A DNA stretch of 54,527 nt from Nostoc mirabile CHAB5784 (lineage in GTDB: Bacteria > Cyanobacteriota > Cyanobacteriia > Cyanobacteriales > Nostocaceae), in contig NZ_JAIVFS010000054.1 in assembly GCF_020829645.1 (NCBI RefSeq), positions 1 to 54,527 of the forward strand, in the 5' to 3' direction. The position numbers and the translations under genes were made by a program. The first letter of the stretch is position 1, and the number at the start of each line of letters is the position of its first letter. Of this stretch, positions 35,391 to 43,894 are shown one piece after another. Under the pieces are notes generated by a model. The model made no database searches. It saw only the letters and a program-made list of their open reading frames with translations, and was not told the origin of the DNA.

Positions 35391-37280
35391 ATGTCATCTG
35401 CTCAAGCGCCCTCCCTACCACCGCTAATTCCGCGCGAAATTCTGTTTGGTAATCCCGAAAAAACCAGCCCGCAACTCTCGCCTGATGGCAAGTACTTGGC
35501 ATATATTGCCCCTGATAAGAAAAATGTCTTGCAGGTTTGGTTGCGAACTGTAGGACAAGAAGACGACCAGATACTAACTGCCGACAAAAAGCGCGGTATC
35601 CGCATTTTCTTCTGGACTTATAACGCCGACCAGTTGATTTATATGCAGGACTCGGATGGCGACGAGAACTTTCACCTCCACTTGGTTAATATTCACTCCA
35701 AGATTGTGCGTGACTTAACGCCATTCCAGGGTGTAAAAGCCGAACTCGTGGAACTGGAACCCAAATTTCCAGATCAAATGCTGGTAGCTTTGAACTTGAA
35801 CAATCCCCAAAAGTTTGACGTTTACCGCATCAACTTAAAAAATGGTGCTGTGGAGTTCGACACTGACAACCCCGGTAACATTATCAGTTGGACATCTGAC
35901 GCTGATTTCCAAATACGTGCAGCGACAGCTAGCACAGCCGATGGTGGTTACGACCTCTTATTGCAGAAAACGCCAGATAAACAGTGGGAAATTCTTCGCC
36001 ACTGGGGGCCAGAGGAAGAAGGGAATTCTATAAGTTTCTCGGCTGATAGTAAAACCCTTTATATTCAAGGGAATCACGATGCTAACGCCAAACGTCTGCT
36101 AGCTGTTGACTTAGACACCCGTCAAGAAACTGTCATTGCTGAAGATGAGCAGTATGATGTCGTGGGGATAATCATTCAGCCACTGACGCGAGTTATCCAA
36201 GCAGTTTCTTTCTACAAAGATAAACAGGAATGGCAAGTAATTGACCAGAGTATCGCCGCAGATTTTGAGGAAATCGCCAAGGTGCGTCCTGGAGAATTCT
36301 CTATAATTAGCCGCGACTTGGAAGATAAAACTTGGGCTTTAGCTTATAGAACTGACGATGGCCCAGTTTATTACTATGCCTACAACCGAGAGTCAAAAAC
36401 TAGTACCTTCCTCTTTAGTAACCAACCCAAACTCGAAACGTTGCAGTTAGCTTCAATGCAACCGATTTCTTACGAAGCGCGGGATGGCTTAACTATCTAC
36501 AGTTACCTAACAACTCCTGTGGGAATACCTACTCAGAATCTACCAACAGTACTCCTGGTTCATGGTGGCCCTTGGGCGCGGGATACTTGGGGTTTCTCTC
36601 CCACAGCGCAATGGCTAGCTAACCGGGGTTATGCTGTTCTGCAAGTGAACTTTCGCGGTTCCACTGGCTACGGTAAAGCATTTTTGAATGCTGGAAATCG
36701 AGAATGGGCTGGCAAAATGCACGACGATTTGATTGACAGCGTGAATTGGTTAGTGGAAAAAGGCATTTCCGATCCGCAAAAGATTGCGATTATGGGCGGT
36801 TCTTATGGTGGTTACGCCACTCTAGTGGGGTTAACTTTTACACCAGAAATCTTTGCGGCTGGTGTGGATATTGTGGGGCCGAGTAACCTGATTACTTTGA
36901 TAGAAACTATACCGCCTTATTGGGAACCATTGAAGGCAATGCTTTTTCATCGTGTCGGTAACTTGGAGACAGAAGAGGAATTTTTGAAATCGCGATCGCC
37001 TTTATTCTTTGCTGACCGAATTCAAAAACCTTTACTTATCGGTCAAGGTGCAAACGATCCACGAGTGAAACAATCAGAAAGCGATCAAATTGTCAATGCA
37101 ATGCAGCAGGCTGGTTTGCCAGTACAATATGCACTTTACACTGATGAAGGACATGGTTTTGCCAGACCAGAAAATCGGCTGCACTTTTTTGCGATCGCAG
37201 AAGAGTTTCTCGCCAAATACTTAGGCGGAAGATTTGAACCTTTAGCAGATATCCCCGGTCACTCAGGAATTGTTAGATAA
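35391..37280 (+). CDS. S9 family (prolyl oligopeptidase-like) peptidase
   Basis: This 629-residue protein has an N-terminal beta-propeller (LSPDGKYLAYIAPDKKN, ISFSADSKTLYIQG) and a C-terminal alpha/beta hydrolase. The oxyanion region VLLVHGGPWARDTWGF, nucleophile GGSYGGYATL, GQGANDPRVKQSES with the Asp, and DEGHGFARPENR with the His complete the catalytic triad. Members cut short peptides, often after Pro or Ala, in the cytoplasm. ATG 35391 has a weak upstream GAGG. It is separated from recQ by the repeat arrays and is followed by a hairpin terminator. No signal peptide is seen. Confidence 0.92.
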   Translation: MSSAQAPSLPPLIPREILFGNPEKTSPQLSPDGKYLAYIAPDKKNVLQVWLRTVGQEDDQILTADKKRGIRIFFWTYNADQLIYMQDSDGDENFHLHLVNIHSKIVRDLTPFQGVKAELVELEPKFPDQMLVALNLNNPQKFDVYRINLKNGAVEFDTDNPGNIISWTSDADFQIRAATASTADGGYDLLLQKTPDKQWEILRHWGPEEEGNSISFSADSKTLYIQGNHDANAKRLLAVDLDTRQETVIAEDEQYDVVGIIIQPLTRVIQAVSFYKDKQEWQVIDQSIAADFEEIAKVRPGEFSIISRDLEDKTWALAYRTDDGPVYYYAYNRESKTSTFLFSNQPKLETLQLASMQPISYEARDGLTIYSYLTTPVGIPTQNLPTVLLVHGGPWARDTWGFSPTAQWLANRGYAVLQVNFRGSTGYGKAFLNAGNREWAGKMHDDLIDSVNWLVEKGISDPQKIAIMGGSYGGYATLVGLTFTPEIFAAGVDIVGPSNLITLIETIPPYWEPLKAMLFHRVGNLETEEEFLKSRSPLFFADRIQKPLLIGQGANDPRVKQSESDQIVNAMQQAGLPVQYALYTDEGHGFARPENRLHFFAIAEEFLAKYLGGRFEPLADIPGHSGIVR

Positions 37281-37292
37281 AGTCTCACGCAT

Positions 37293-37323
37293 GGTGGTTA
37301 GTGTAATTCACTGACCACCTTTT
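37293..37323 (+). terminator. Rho-independent terminator of the S9 peptidase gene
   Basis: GGTGGTTAGTG and CACTGACCACC form an 11-bp stem with one mismatch and a five-base loop, followed by TTTT. It lies 13 bases after the stop. Confidence 0.85.
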
Positions 37324-37405
37324 GGCGGGAAGTATTGGAGAAACTTAGACCTTATAGTTCCAAATCACTCCCGTCAAGTATAGTCAGACGTTTGTGAGAT
37401 TGGAT

Positions 37406-38689
37406 TTAAGCAACTCTACTTTCAGCATGGACACGCTTAAATAGTGGAGTTATCCGCCTCGGATGCACTACCAGACATCCCCTATCCCTTAAAATAGACT
37501 TGAGACAGTCGAATCCTTCGGGATTACTTTTTCTGCCGATGTTCAATGCACCGTTCACATCGGCATGAATTTTAAAACCATTCTTACTCATATACCACGC
37601 ACGTTTGACGCGCCTCCCGGAGAAGACGTGTTTTACCTTATTGTTAGAGTCATAAGTTGGGATGATGTCCCAATCAATCGCTAAAGCCCGACTGGTGTAG
37701 GATTCTTCTGCTACCTTAACGGTGATCCCGACTCGTTCGAGTTTATAAGTCAGCATCGTTAGGAATTTAGCGTGGGGTATTTGAGTAAAGTTCTGGTTTG
37801 TACGCTTGCCTAAATTAAGATGAGTTTTCCATTGTTCGTTTTTACCTATTGATACATGAGTTACTCCTAAGCGCAAAAATTCATCCATAATCATTTTTGT
37901 CGATTGGTGCAAGTAAGAATCTACAAAATTATTCCGGTTACGAACTATGTTTGCAATCCGCTTTGATGTCCCTCTGCCATTGGGCAAGAATCCTCGCTTA
38001 TTTGCAATCTGCTTGTTATAAAACTGGTTATCTGATTTTAATGGCTTACCATTGACAGCAATTGGTTGAATTGTCGGGTCATTGAAAACAATTGTCGCTA
38101 GATTGTCAAGTCCGATATCAATTGCTGCATTGAGTTGGGGGTTCAGACTACAGAAGAAATTACTATTGTCTGAAATCTCATAAACTATTTCGATAACAAA
38201 GCAACCAGTGCGCGGCACAATCCTAACTTCGCATAAGTCCTCAAACTTTAGTTCCGGTAGAATAGGAATTTTGATTGGTGACATTGACGGAACAACCCAA
38301 CCCTTGCTAAATTCCCTCTTCCCAACTGCTTGATTATTAAATTTAACTAAGTTTTTGTCGTCAACATAACTTGGCGCTTTTGGAAAACCAGTGAATTTAG
38401 TTGGTTCAATCCGATAGACTTCTAAGGCTTTATAGTATGCGATCCAAGCGTCTGCATTTTGTTTCAAAACAAGTTGAGATACTTTAGCTGGCAAAGATTT
38501 GTAATTTTCGTCTTGCTTAAATAAAGCATCTAATTTGGCTTGTGTTTGAGTTCCCCATCCATAGAAAAACCCCTGACGTTGTGTAAATTGAGCCGTGTTA
38601 TAAAGCTGGCGAGAAATTGTGGTAACTTCAACACAATAAGCAAACCATTCATGCCCATCTTTGATTACGTGTTTTTCTACTTGCCGCAT
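37406..38689 (-). CDS. tnpB: TnpB-type RNA-guided endonuclease (IS605/IS1341-like OrfB), zinc-finger-less variant
   Basis: This 427-residue protein has the TnpB layout: an N-terminal helical/OB region, RuvC I with AAIDIGLDNLATI, an E in THVSIGKNEQWK (RuvC II), and RuvC III INADVNGA-like HADVNGALNI. All three acidic residues are present. The CxxC...CxxC zinc finger usually found between II and III is absent; instead ESYTSRALAIDWDIIPTY and FSGRRVKRAWYM replace it, a known subfamily. TnpB cuts DNA using an omega RNA encoded at the element's right end. No TnpA lies beside it, so it is a solo, IS1341-type copy. The ends were not delimited with confidence. Confidence 0.88.
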   Translation of the reverse strand: MRQVEKHVIKDGHEWFAYCVEVTTISRQLYNTAQFTQRQGFFYGWGTQTQAKLDALFKQDENYKSLPAKVSQLVLKQNADAWIAYYKALEVYRIEPTKFTGFPKAPSYVDDKNLVKFNNQAVGKREFSKGWVVPSMSPIKIPILPELKFEDLCEVRIVPRTGCFVIEIVYEISDNSNFFCSLNPQLNAAIDIGLDNLATIVFNDPTIQPIAVNGKPLKSDNQFYNKQIANKRGFLPNGRGTSKRIANIVRNRNNFVDSYLHQSTKMIMDEFLRLGVTHVSIGKNEQWKTHLNLGKRTNQNFTQIPHAKFLTMLTYKLERVGITVKVAEESYTSRALAIDWDIIPTYDSNNKVKHVFSGRRVKRAWYMSKNGFKIHADVNGALNIGRKSNPEGFDCLKSILRDRGCLVVHPRRITPLFKRVHAESRVA

Positions 38690-38978
38690 GATGACTATTT
38701 ACAACCTGAAATTAATATACCATACTCCCGATATCTGAATATATTTGATTAGATTAGACTATATTTTGTTTAAAGTTTTATCATACCATTTCACTTTAAT
38801 AATGATACAATGCCATGCCCCTACGATAAATCGATATGTATCAAAATTTTCGTGAATTGGTATTACCCATGTGGGAACCCCTATAGTTCTGGGCTGCTTT
38901 GCCAGTGGAATGGAAAAACCGGACAATAGCCCGATATAAGCGAAAATAAAATTCTAAGTGTCGCAAAAGCCTTGCCTA
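38690..38978. other. Spacer between tnpB and the PadR gene
   Basis: An AT-rich left-end region of the tnpB element (about 38690-38770, with CGGGAGTATGGTATATT on the minus strand) is followed by sequence with no gene. The element boundary is not resolved. Confidence 0.45.
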
Positions 38979-39281
38979 ATGGATGGACGAGAGTTCTACT
39001 CAAGCTTGATTCGGCTTCACATTCTGCATCATGCAGTTCAGGAGCCAATATTTGGGCTAGGCGTTATTGAAGAACTAGCACGTCACGGCTATAAACTCAG
39101 TGCTGGAACACTCTACCCAATGCTGCATGAGATGGAGCGCAAGGGATATCTATATTCCATTGAGCAGAGATCGGGGCGGCAAAGCCGACGACTCTACCGA
39201 GCTACCGATTTAGGAAAAATGACTCTAGAGGATGCTAAAGAAAAGGTACGGGAATTATTTGGCGAATTGTTCGAGGAGTAG
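38979..39281 (+). CDS. PadR family transcriptional regulator
   Basis: About 100 residues from ATG 38979 (MDGREFYSSLIRLHILHHAV). The winged-helix signature is GLGVIEELARHGYKLSAGTLYPMLHEMERKGYLYS, with wing RSGRQSRRLYRATDLGK. A GTG at 38958 would add seven residues. PadR proteins repress stress or efflux genes as dimers. The gene lies upstream of a broken BLH gene and the chromate transporter, so it may control one or both; chrA has its own upstream region. A C-terminal acidic helix (KVRELFGELFEE) is short, as in PadR subfamily 1. Confidence 0.85.
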   Translation: MDGREFYSSLIRLHILHHAVQEPIFGLGVIEELARHGYKLSAGTLYPMLHEMERKGYLYSIEQRSGRQSRRLYRATDLGKMTLEDAKEKVRELFGELFEE

Positions 39282-39378
39282 TGGTGAGTGCTGAGTATGG
39301 ATATGAGGGATATGAAGGAGATGAGGGAGCAGTGGAAAACTTTTAACTCCTAACTCCTAACTCAGAACTCAGCACTAT
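39282..39378. repeat. STRR block (CTCCTAA heptamers)
   Basis: TAACTCCTAACTCCTAACTC and ATATGAGGGATATGAAGG repeats fill the spacer after the PadR gene. Confidence 0.65.
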
Positions 39379-39831
39379 TCAAGAGAGGCTTTCTAAAAAC
39401 TGCTTGAAATGAGGTTGCTCTGGGTTGATATCAAGTTCTTTTGCTCTTGCTAAAACCTGTTCACGGTTCAGCTTTTATTGAGTTGCAAAAGCAATGAGTG
39501 CTAAGGCGCTGGCTCGTCCACCTGCACCACAATGAAAATATACAGGAGTCGGCAATTCTTCTAGTTCTCTAAGAACTTTTGCAGTCAAGTTATCGTTGGC
39601 TTGGGTTGGCTTGAGTGGAACATTGACATATTCAAGACCTACGGCTTGGGCATGTTGCTGTTCGTCTTCTAAGGCTCCAGTTTCATCAAGCGATGTCTAA
39701 CGACAAGCCGCTTTGCGTCTACGCAGATTCACCACAGACTTATATCCTTGATCGGCAAGCTGTTTTAGTGTCTCTGGGGTTGGCTGTCCACCTGCCGAAA
39801 ACTCATCGCTCACCTTCTTGACATCACTCAT
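39379..39831 (-). pseudogene. BLH/DUF442 phosphatase-like (beta-lactamase hydrolase-like) gene, broken
   Basis: Read from ATG 39831, the protein is MSDVKKVSDEFSAGGQPTPE, then LKQLADQGYKSVVNLR, a hallmark of the DUF442 dual-specificity phosphatase-like family. It continues DETGALEDEQQHAQAVGLEY and has the HCGAGGRASA active-site loop. Two lesions break it. A repeat-like insertion of about 33-36 bp (about 39688-39722) between NLR and DETG carries TAG at 39697-39699. A TAA lies at 39475-39477 after AFATQ. The rest (KLNREQVLARAKELDIN) is still in frame. It lies between PadR and chrA. Relatives work in sulfide or persulfide detoxification, sometimes with PadR/BigR-like regulators. Confidence 0.85.
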
Positions 39832-39972
39832 ATATACCCCTTAATCTCGATTGTATTACCGTACTTACTAGTTGAATGCATAGTATCACAAATTAATTTC
39901 TAAGTATATAGATTTCCGCTATCGAATTTCGATATCTTAATTCTGTCATGATCATTAATCAGGAAAATTATA

Positions 39973-41184
39973 ATGACGCAAGAAGCTGAGGATATCCAGA
40001 AAGAGCAAGAAGTAGTTTCCTATAAGGCTTTGACTCCCAGACAACAGAAGCAGCGATTAACAGAACTGGCAACGGTGTTTTTACGACTGGGGACGATCGC
40101 TTTTGGTGGCCCTGCTGCCCACATCGCCATGATGGACAATGAAGTGGTGAATCGTCGTCAGTGGATGAGCCGGGAGAAACTGCTAGATTTGCTAGGGATT
40201 ACGAATTTGATTCCAGGCCCCAACTCGACGGAATTAGCCATTCACATTGGCTACGAACGAGCCGGATGGCGTGGTTTAGTAGTTGCGGGCAGCTGCTTTA
40301 TTCTACCTGCGATGCTGATCGTTTGGGCATTAGCCGCCATTTATGCTCGCTATCAAACAGTCCCCCAAGTGGAATGGCTGCTCTATGGAATTAAACCTGT
40401 AATAATTGCGATCGTGATTCAGGCTGTGTGGAATCTGGGGAAAAAGGCAGCTAAAGACGTGCCGACGATCATTGCAGGGGTGGCAGCGATCGCAGCCTAC
40501 TTAGCTGGATTCAACGAAATTTTGGTGCTGATTTTACTAGGTATCGCTGTCATGCTACTAAAGAATTGGCAAGCTAGAGGACACACAAGTGGAGCATTCC
40601 TGTTACCTATTTCAGGTATTCTGGCGCAGGTTGGTAGTACAACAGCAGTTACATCAGTCAGTTGGATTAGCGTCTTTGCCTTCTTTCTCAAAATTGGATG
40701 TGTTCTCTATGGGAGTGGTTATGTGTTGCTGGCATTTCTGCAACGGGATTTGGTCGAGCGCAACCAGTGGCTGACATCACAGCAGCTTTTAGATGCCGTA
40801 GCGATCGGGCAGTTTACACCGGGGCCTGTTTTTACCACCGCAACATTTATTGGGTATTTGCTAGCAGGAAATGCTGGGGCAATTGCTGCTACAATTGGCA
40901 TTTTCTTGCCAGCTTTTGTGCTAGTTTGGGTGGTTAATCCTTGGGTTCCTAAGTTACGTCAATCTTCCTGGGCAAGTGGATTTCTGGATGGTGTGAATGC
41001 GGCTTCTCTCGGATTAATGGCAGGAGTAGCTTACACATTAGGACGAGCAGCGCTAGTGGATTGGTTAACAATTATCGTAGCAATTGTGAGTGCGATCGCT
41101 GTGTTCCAATTCAAAATCAATTCTGCCTGGTTAGTACTGGCAGGAGGAGCGATCGGATTTGCTTCACACATATTATTAGGTTAA
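39973..41184 (+). CDS. chrA: Chromate transporter ChrA
   Basis: This 403-residue membrane protein has two homologous CHR domains. Domain 1 shows RLGTIAFGGPAAHIAMMDNE and NLIPGPNSTELAIHIGYERAG. Domain 2 shows LLAFLQRDLVERNQWLTSQQ and IGQFTPGPVFTTATFIGYLL. There are about ten to twelve hydrophobic helices. ChrA exports chromate across the inner membrane and gives resistance. ATG 39973 follows AGGAAAATTATA, an adequate ribosome binding site. The upstream PadR and BLH pseudogene make a possible stress-response cluster, but the broken BLH argues that the operon is no longer complete. Confidence 0.93.
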   Translation: MTQEAEDIQKEQEVVSYKALTPRQQKQRLTELATVFLRLGTIAFGGPAAHIAMMDNEVVNRRQWMSREKLLDLLGITNLIPGPNSTELAIHIGYERAGWRGLVVAGSCFILPAMLIVWALAAIYARYQTVPQVEWLLYGIKPVIIAIVIQAVWNLGKKAAKDVPTIIAGVAAIAAYLAGFNEILVLILLGIAVMLLKNWQARGHTSGAFLLPISGILAQVGSTTAVTSVSWISVFAFFLKIGCVLYGSGYVLLAFLQRDLVERNQWLTSQQLLDAVAIGQFTPGPVFTTATFIGYLLAGNAGAIAATIGIFLPAFVLVWVVNPWVPKLRQSSWASGFLDGVNAASLGLMAGVAYTLGRAALVDWLTIIVAIVSAIAVFQFKINSAWLVLAGGAIGFASHILLG

Positions 41185-41229
41185 AGATAGCGATATAAAA
41201 GTGGTTATAAAACTTTTTTGATGAGTAAT

Positions 41230-41363
41230 ATGATGTCCGGGTAATTAACCATAATAACCGGAACCCCACCCCGCAAAAGCTGCGCTTGAGCTAACCTCCC
41301 CGCAAGCTCTTAGGGGTTGGGGGTGGGGTTCTTTTATTATGGGTGATTTGGCGGACATGATAT
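41230..41363. mobile_element. MITE-like element, ATATCATGT family, copy 2
   Basis: The left end ATGATGTCCGGGTAATTAAC runs on into CATAATAACCGGAACCCCAC. It pairs with the inverse right end, ATATCATGTCCGCCAAATCA then CCCATAATAAAAGAACCCCA, over about 42 bases. It lies 45 bases after chrA. The interior carries CTAACCTCCCCGCAAGCTC. Confidence 0.85.
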
Positions 41364-41517
41364 AATTTTTAACTTTTTAGTTTTACATTGTTCAGTAATT
41401 ATCTAACTTTCCAAGCTGGATTGAGTGCTTTCTCCGGCTTGGAGTAATTGCTGTGCGGTTAATTGTAAATGTGGGAAAATAGTAGAAGCGATCGCAGAAG
41501 ATTTTCTCGCCAAATAG
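41364..41517. other. Short intergenic stretch
   Basis: No gene. The 3' ends of chrA and the DUF4926 gene converge here. Bases 41487-41520 resemble the end of the S9 peptidase gene (GCGATCGCAGAAGATTTTCT, then CGCCAAATA), a short stray similarity. Confidence 0.5.
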
Positions 41518-41859
41518 TTAGGTGGGAGATTTTAACCTACTCTGATGCTCAGACTCTTCTTTTTGCAACAGAAAATCGAGATAGTCTTGTAATTGCAACA
41601 GCCTCGCTCCAGATAGCTGGCGTAACTTGGCTAAAATGATTTCTTCTTGCTGCAACTGGGCAATGGGGATAATTTGAGATGCTGCGACTTCGACTGTCAC
41701 ATGGGGCAAATCAAACCCTTCCAGACTATACCCGTCCTCTTCCCCTTCAGGCATGGGATAATGTTCCACAATTGTTGCAACATTCCCTCGCTTGAGGTTG
41801 TATTCTGGTAAATCCTGTGCTAAAGCAACTTGAGAGAATAAGGGGTACTGTACCTTCAT
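41518..41859 (-). CDS. DUF4926-type protein (second gene of a small two-gene module)
   Basis: This 113-residue protein contains LKRGNVATIVEHYPMPEGEEDGYSLEGF, fitting the DUF4926 family pattern, and a helical C-terminus (QQEEIILAKLRQLSGARLLQ, then LQDYLDFLLQKEE). Its ATG overlaps the upstream gene's stop by four bases (ATGA). This pair recurs in cyanobacteria and looks toxin-antitoxin-like by size and coupling, but neither activity is proven. A short regulatory or antitoxin role is inference. It reads MKVQYPLFSQVALAQDLPEY at the start. Confidence 0.75.
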   Translation of the reverse strand: MKVQYPLFSQVALAQDLPEYNLKRGNVATIVEHYPMPEGEEDGYSLEGFDLPHVTVEVAASQIIPIAQLQQEEIILAKLRQLSGARLLQLQDYLDFLLQKEESEHQSRLKSPT

Positions 41860-42191
41860 AAGTTAGCTCCTTGATCTGGCACTAAGGTGACAAATTTGGT
41901 TGTATCGTTTGCAACCATCCAAATGGTTAAGATATTTAGTTCAACACCATTAAGCCCTCGCAGACACGCACGAATAGCATACTTCTGCCCATAACGAGTT
42001 GTTTCGATCGCCTCGGCAGGTTGCGTTAAAACTTGAGCGCGTAGATCCCGTTCCAGTTGTTGCCAATTGTCTAGTGTGTATCCAGCCCTAGCCAGAAATT
42101 TAGATTTATCGTCTTTGGGCAACGGTACAAGCAGATACTTAGTTAGCTTTTCTTCTGCGATTATTGCATCCTGCGGTAAAAAGGCCATCAA
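41856..42191 (-). CDS. DUF6883-type protein (first gene of a small two-gene module)
   Basis: This 111-residue protein starts at ATG 42191. The sequence ...AIIAEEKLTKYLLVPLPKDD, KSKFLARAGYTLDNWQQLERDLRA, then YGQKYAIRACLRGLNGVELN and ILTIWMVANDTTKFVTLVPD matches the DUF6883 type as I recall it. Proteins of this family are linked with toxin-like small modules; its function is unproven. It overlaps the DUF4926 gene downstream by four bases. It sits 40 bases from the 3' end of the truncated RelE-like toxin gene, so four small module genes cluster here. Confidence 0.75.
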   Translation of the reverse strand: MMAFLPQDAIIAEEKLTKYLLVPLPKDDKSKFLARAGYTLDNWQQLERDLRAQVLTQPAEAIETTRYGQKYAIRACLRGLNGVELNILTIWMVANDTTKFVTLVPDQGANL

Positions 42192-42231
42192 CTCATGGCA
42201 TGAATTTTGAGTAGGAATTATTGACTACATT

Positions 42232-42468
42232 TTACTGTTTGAAATGATGAAACTTTTGACAGCGATCGCACCTCTCAAATCCCTTCGTTGAACACGCCCA
42301 AGCTCCAGACAGTTTGCCTTTAAGCTTATGAGTCTGCAACAGTGGATCAAATGGATCGGCGGTTAGTAGTGCTAACCGCTCTTGAATTCGCTCTTCTAAT
42401 TGTGGCTGTCGTCCCACCAATCGTTTAAATGCTCGTTTAAACGATGATGCTAGAACTACAGTTCTCAC
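42232..42468 (-). pseudogene. RelE/YafQ-like toxin, C-terminal part replaced (likely inactive)
   Basis: This 78-residue frame starts MRTVVLASSFKRAFKRLVGR and continues PFDPLLQTHKLKGKLSGAWAC. That matches the first two-thirds of a RelE-type mRNA interferase of cyanobacteria (usual length about 90). After GAWAC the expected VEYDCRIVFxF... with the catalytic C-terminal strand is lost; an unrelated tail (STKGFERCDRCQKFHHF) follows to the stop. A HIP1-bearing insertion or deletion probably replaced the end. Its start overlaps the antitoxin stop by four bases. The missing C-terminus should remove activity. Confidence 0.7.
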
Positions 42469-42680
42469 TTGCGTAACTCATCCATTATTTGAGTAACTGT
42501 TCCACGGAAAACTTTACCAGTTTGGTATTCTACTTGTGCTTGAGTGATATTAGCAGAAATTTCAGAACGCCGTCGTTCTGCCAATCGATGACGTATCAGA
42601 TCAATTAGTGCTTCTTGTTCATCTACTGATAAGTTTTCGACGCTTTCTAGAACTTGATCTAACCTAGAGAATGAGGTCAT
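42465..42680 (-). CDS. Antitoxin of the truncated RelE-like toxin
   Basis: This 71-residue protein (MTSFSRLDQVLESVENLSVD, LIDLIRHRLAERRRSEISAN, QYQTGKVFRGT-like VEYQTGKVFRGTVTQIMDEL) matches a common cyanobacterial antitoxin family. It has a helical DNA-binding N-terminus and a toxin-binding tail. It overlaps the toxin gene by four bases. With the toxin truncated, it may remain as a free antitoxin. It lies 44 bases downstream of pheS on the same strand, though the two need not share a promoter. Confidence 0.8.
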   Translation of the reverse strand: MTSFSRLDQVLESVENLSVDEQEALIDLIRHRLAERRRSEISANITQAQVEYQTGKVFRGTVTQIMDELRK

Positions 42681-42724
42681 TATTTCTTGTTACCTTGGTT
42701 GCAGTACATAACTATTACGTATGC

Positions 42725-43717
42725 CTAAAATTGCTGCAAAAACCGCAAATCACTAGCATACAAGCGACGAATATCATCGATTTGGTGTAACACCATTGCA
42801 AAGCGTTCTACACCAAAACCGGCAGCAAACCCAGTATAAACTTCTGGGTCATAACCCACAGACTTAAGTACATTTGGATCGACCATACCGCAGCCCATCA
42901 CCTCCAGCCAGCGTCCATTCCACTGCAAATCCACCTCAGCAGAAGGTTCAGTAAAGGGGAAATAACTGGCGCGGAAGCGAATTGGCAAATCGCCAAATAT
43001 TGCTTGTAAAAATACCTTAATTGTGCCTTTGAGGTCTGTAAAAGTTAGTCCCTCGTCAATGGCTAAAAGTTCTATTTGATGGAAAACAGCCGAGTGAGTC
43101 GCGTCTACATTATCTCGCCGATAAACTCGCCCTGGAGCCACAACCCGAATCGGTGGTTCTTCTCTCTCCATGTAACGAATTTGCACTGACGAGGTATGAG
43201 TCCGTAAAAGATTACCGTCTGGCAGGTAGAAGGTATCCTGCATATCACGGGCGGGGTGGTCAGGCGGGGTATTAAGAGCCTCAAAATTATAGTAATCTGT
43301 TTCCATCTCTGGCCCTTGAGCCACGGTGTAGCCCATACCGACAAAAATATCCAGTGCCCGGTCGATAATACCATTGAGGGGATGAATGCGACCTTGGGGG
43401 CTGTAAATTCCCGGCATAGTAACATCCAGAGTTTCAGCCTCTAGCTGTACCTGAATTTGCGCGGCTTCCAAGGCGACGCGTTGCTGGTCTAGACTAGTTT
43501 GCAAGGATTCTTTGACTGTATTGGCGATCGCTCCAATTTTTGGTCGTTCCTCTGCACTAAGGCGCCCCATACTTCGCAACAGTGCCCCCAGTTCGCCTTT
43601 TTTACCCAGATAGTTAACTCTGAGTTCCTCCAGACGTTCTAAGGTGTCGGCGGCTGCGATCGCTTTTTCTCCTTCTTGCCGCAGTGCTAAAAGTTGAGCT
43701 TCTAAATTGCTAGTCAT
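42725..43717 (-). CDS. pheS: Phenylalanine-tRNA ligase alpha subunit
   Basis: This 330-residue class II aminoacyl-tRNA synthetase subunit shows the N-terminal coiled coil (LEELRVNYLGKKGELGALLR), FVGMGYTVAQGPEMETDYYN, HPARDMQDTFYL, and motif 2 LLRTHTSSVQIRYM. It also has GRVYRRDNVDATHSAVFHQ and motif 3 GFAAGFGVERFAM. It charges tRNA-Phe with PheT. ATG 43717 lies directly at the end of a TTAGTCA-type STRR (minus-strand TAATGACTA), so the repeat provides part of the leader and the start. No close pheT is present, as usual in cyanobacteria. Confidence 0.97.
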   Translation of the reverse strand: MTSNLEAQLLALRQEGEKAIAAADTLERLEELRVNYLGKKGELGALLRSMGRLSAEERPKIGAIANTVKESLQTSLDQQRVALEAAQIQVQLEAETLDVTMPGIYSPQGRIHPLNGIIDRALDIFVGMGYTVAQGPEMETDYYNFEALNTPPDHPARDMQDTFYLPDGNLLRTHTSSVQIRYMEREEPPIRVVAPGRVYRRDNVDATHSAVFHQIELLAIDEGLTFTDLKGTIKVFLQAIFGDLPIRFRASYFPFTEPSAEVDLQWNGRWLEVMGCGMVDPNVLKSVGYDPEVYTGFAAGFGVERFAMVLHQIDDIRRLYASDLRFLQQF

Positions 43718-43758
43718 TAGTTATTAGTCATTGGTCATTAGTCATTAGTCATTAGTCT
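43718..43758. repeat. STRR at the start of pheS
   Basis: Consecutive TTAGTCA/TTGGTCA heptamers (43720-43756) sit at the pheS start codon. Confidence 0.9.
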
Positions 43759-43894
43759 ATATTCAAAAGCTGTAAGCTGCTCGATAAATCAACTTACAGC
43801 TATGCCATCAATATCAGCCAAAGGGGAGGTTTCCGGCCATCAGAACTTTTCAAGGCGAATTTTTAATTTTGAACTCTGCCTTGCGGTACTAGTA

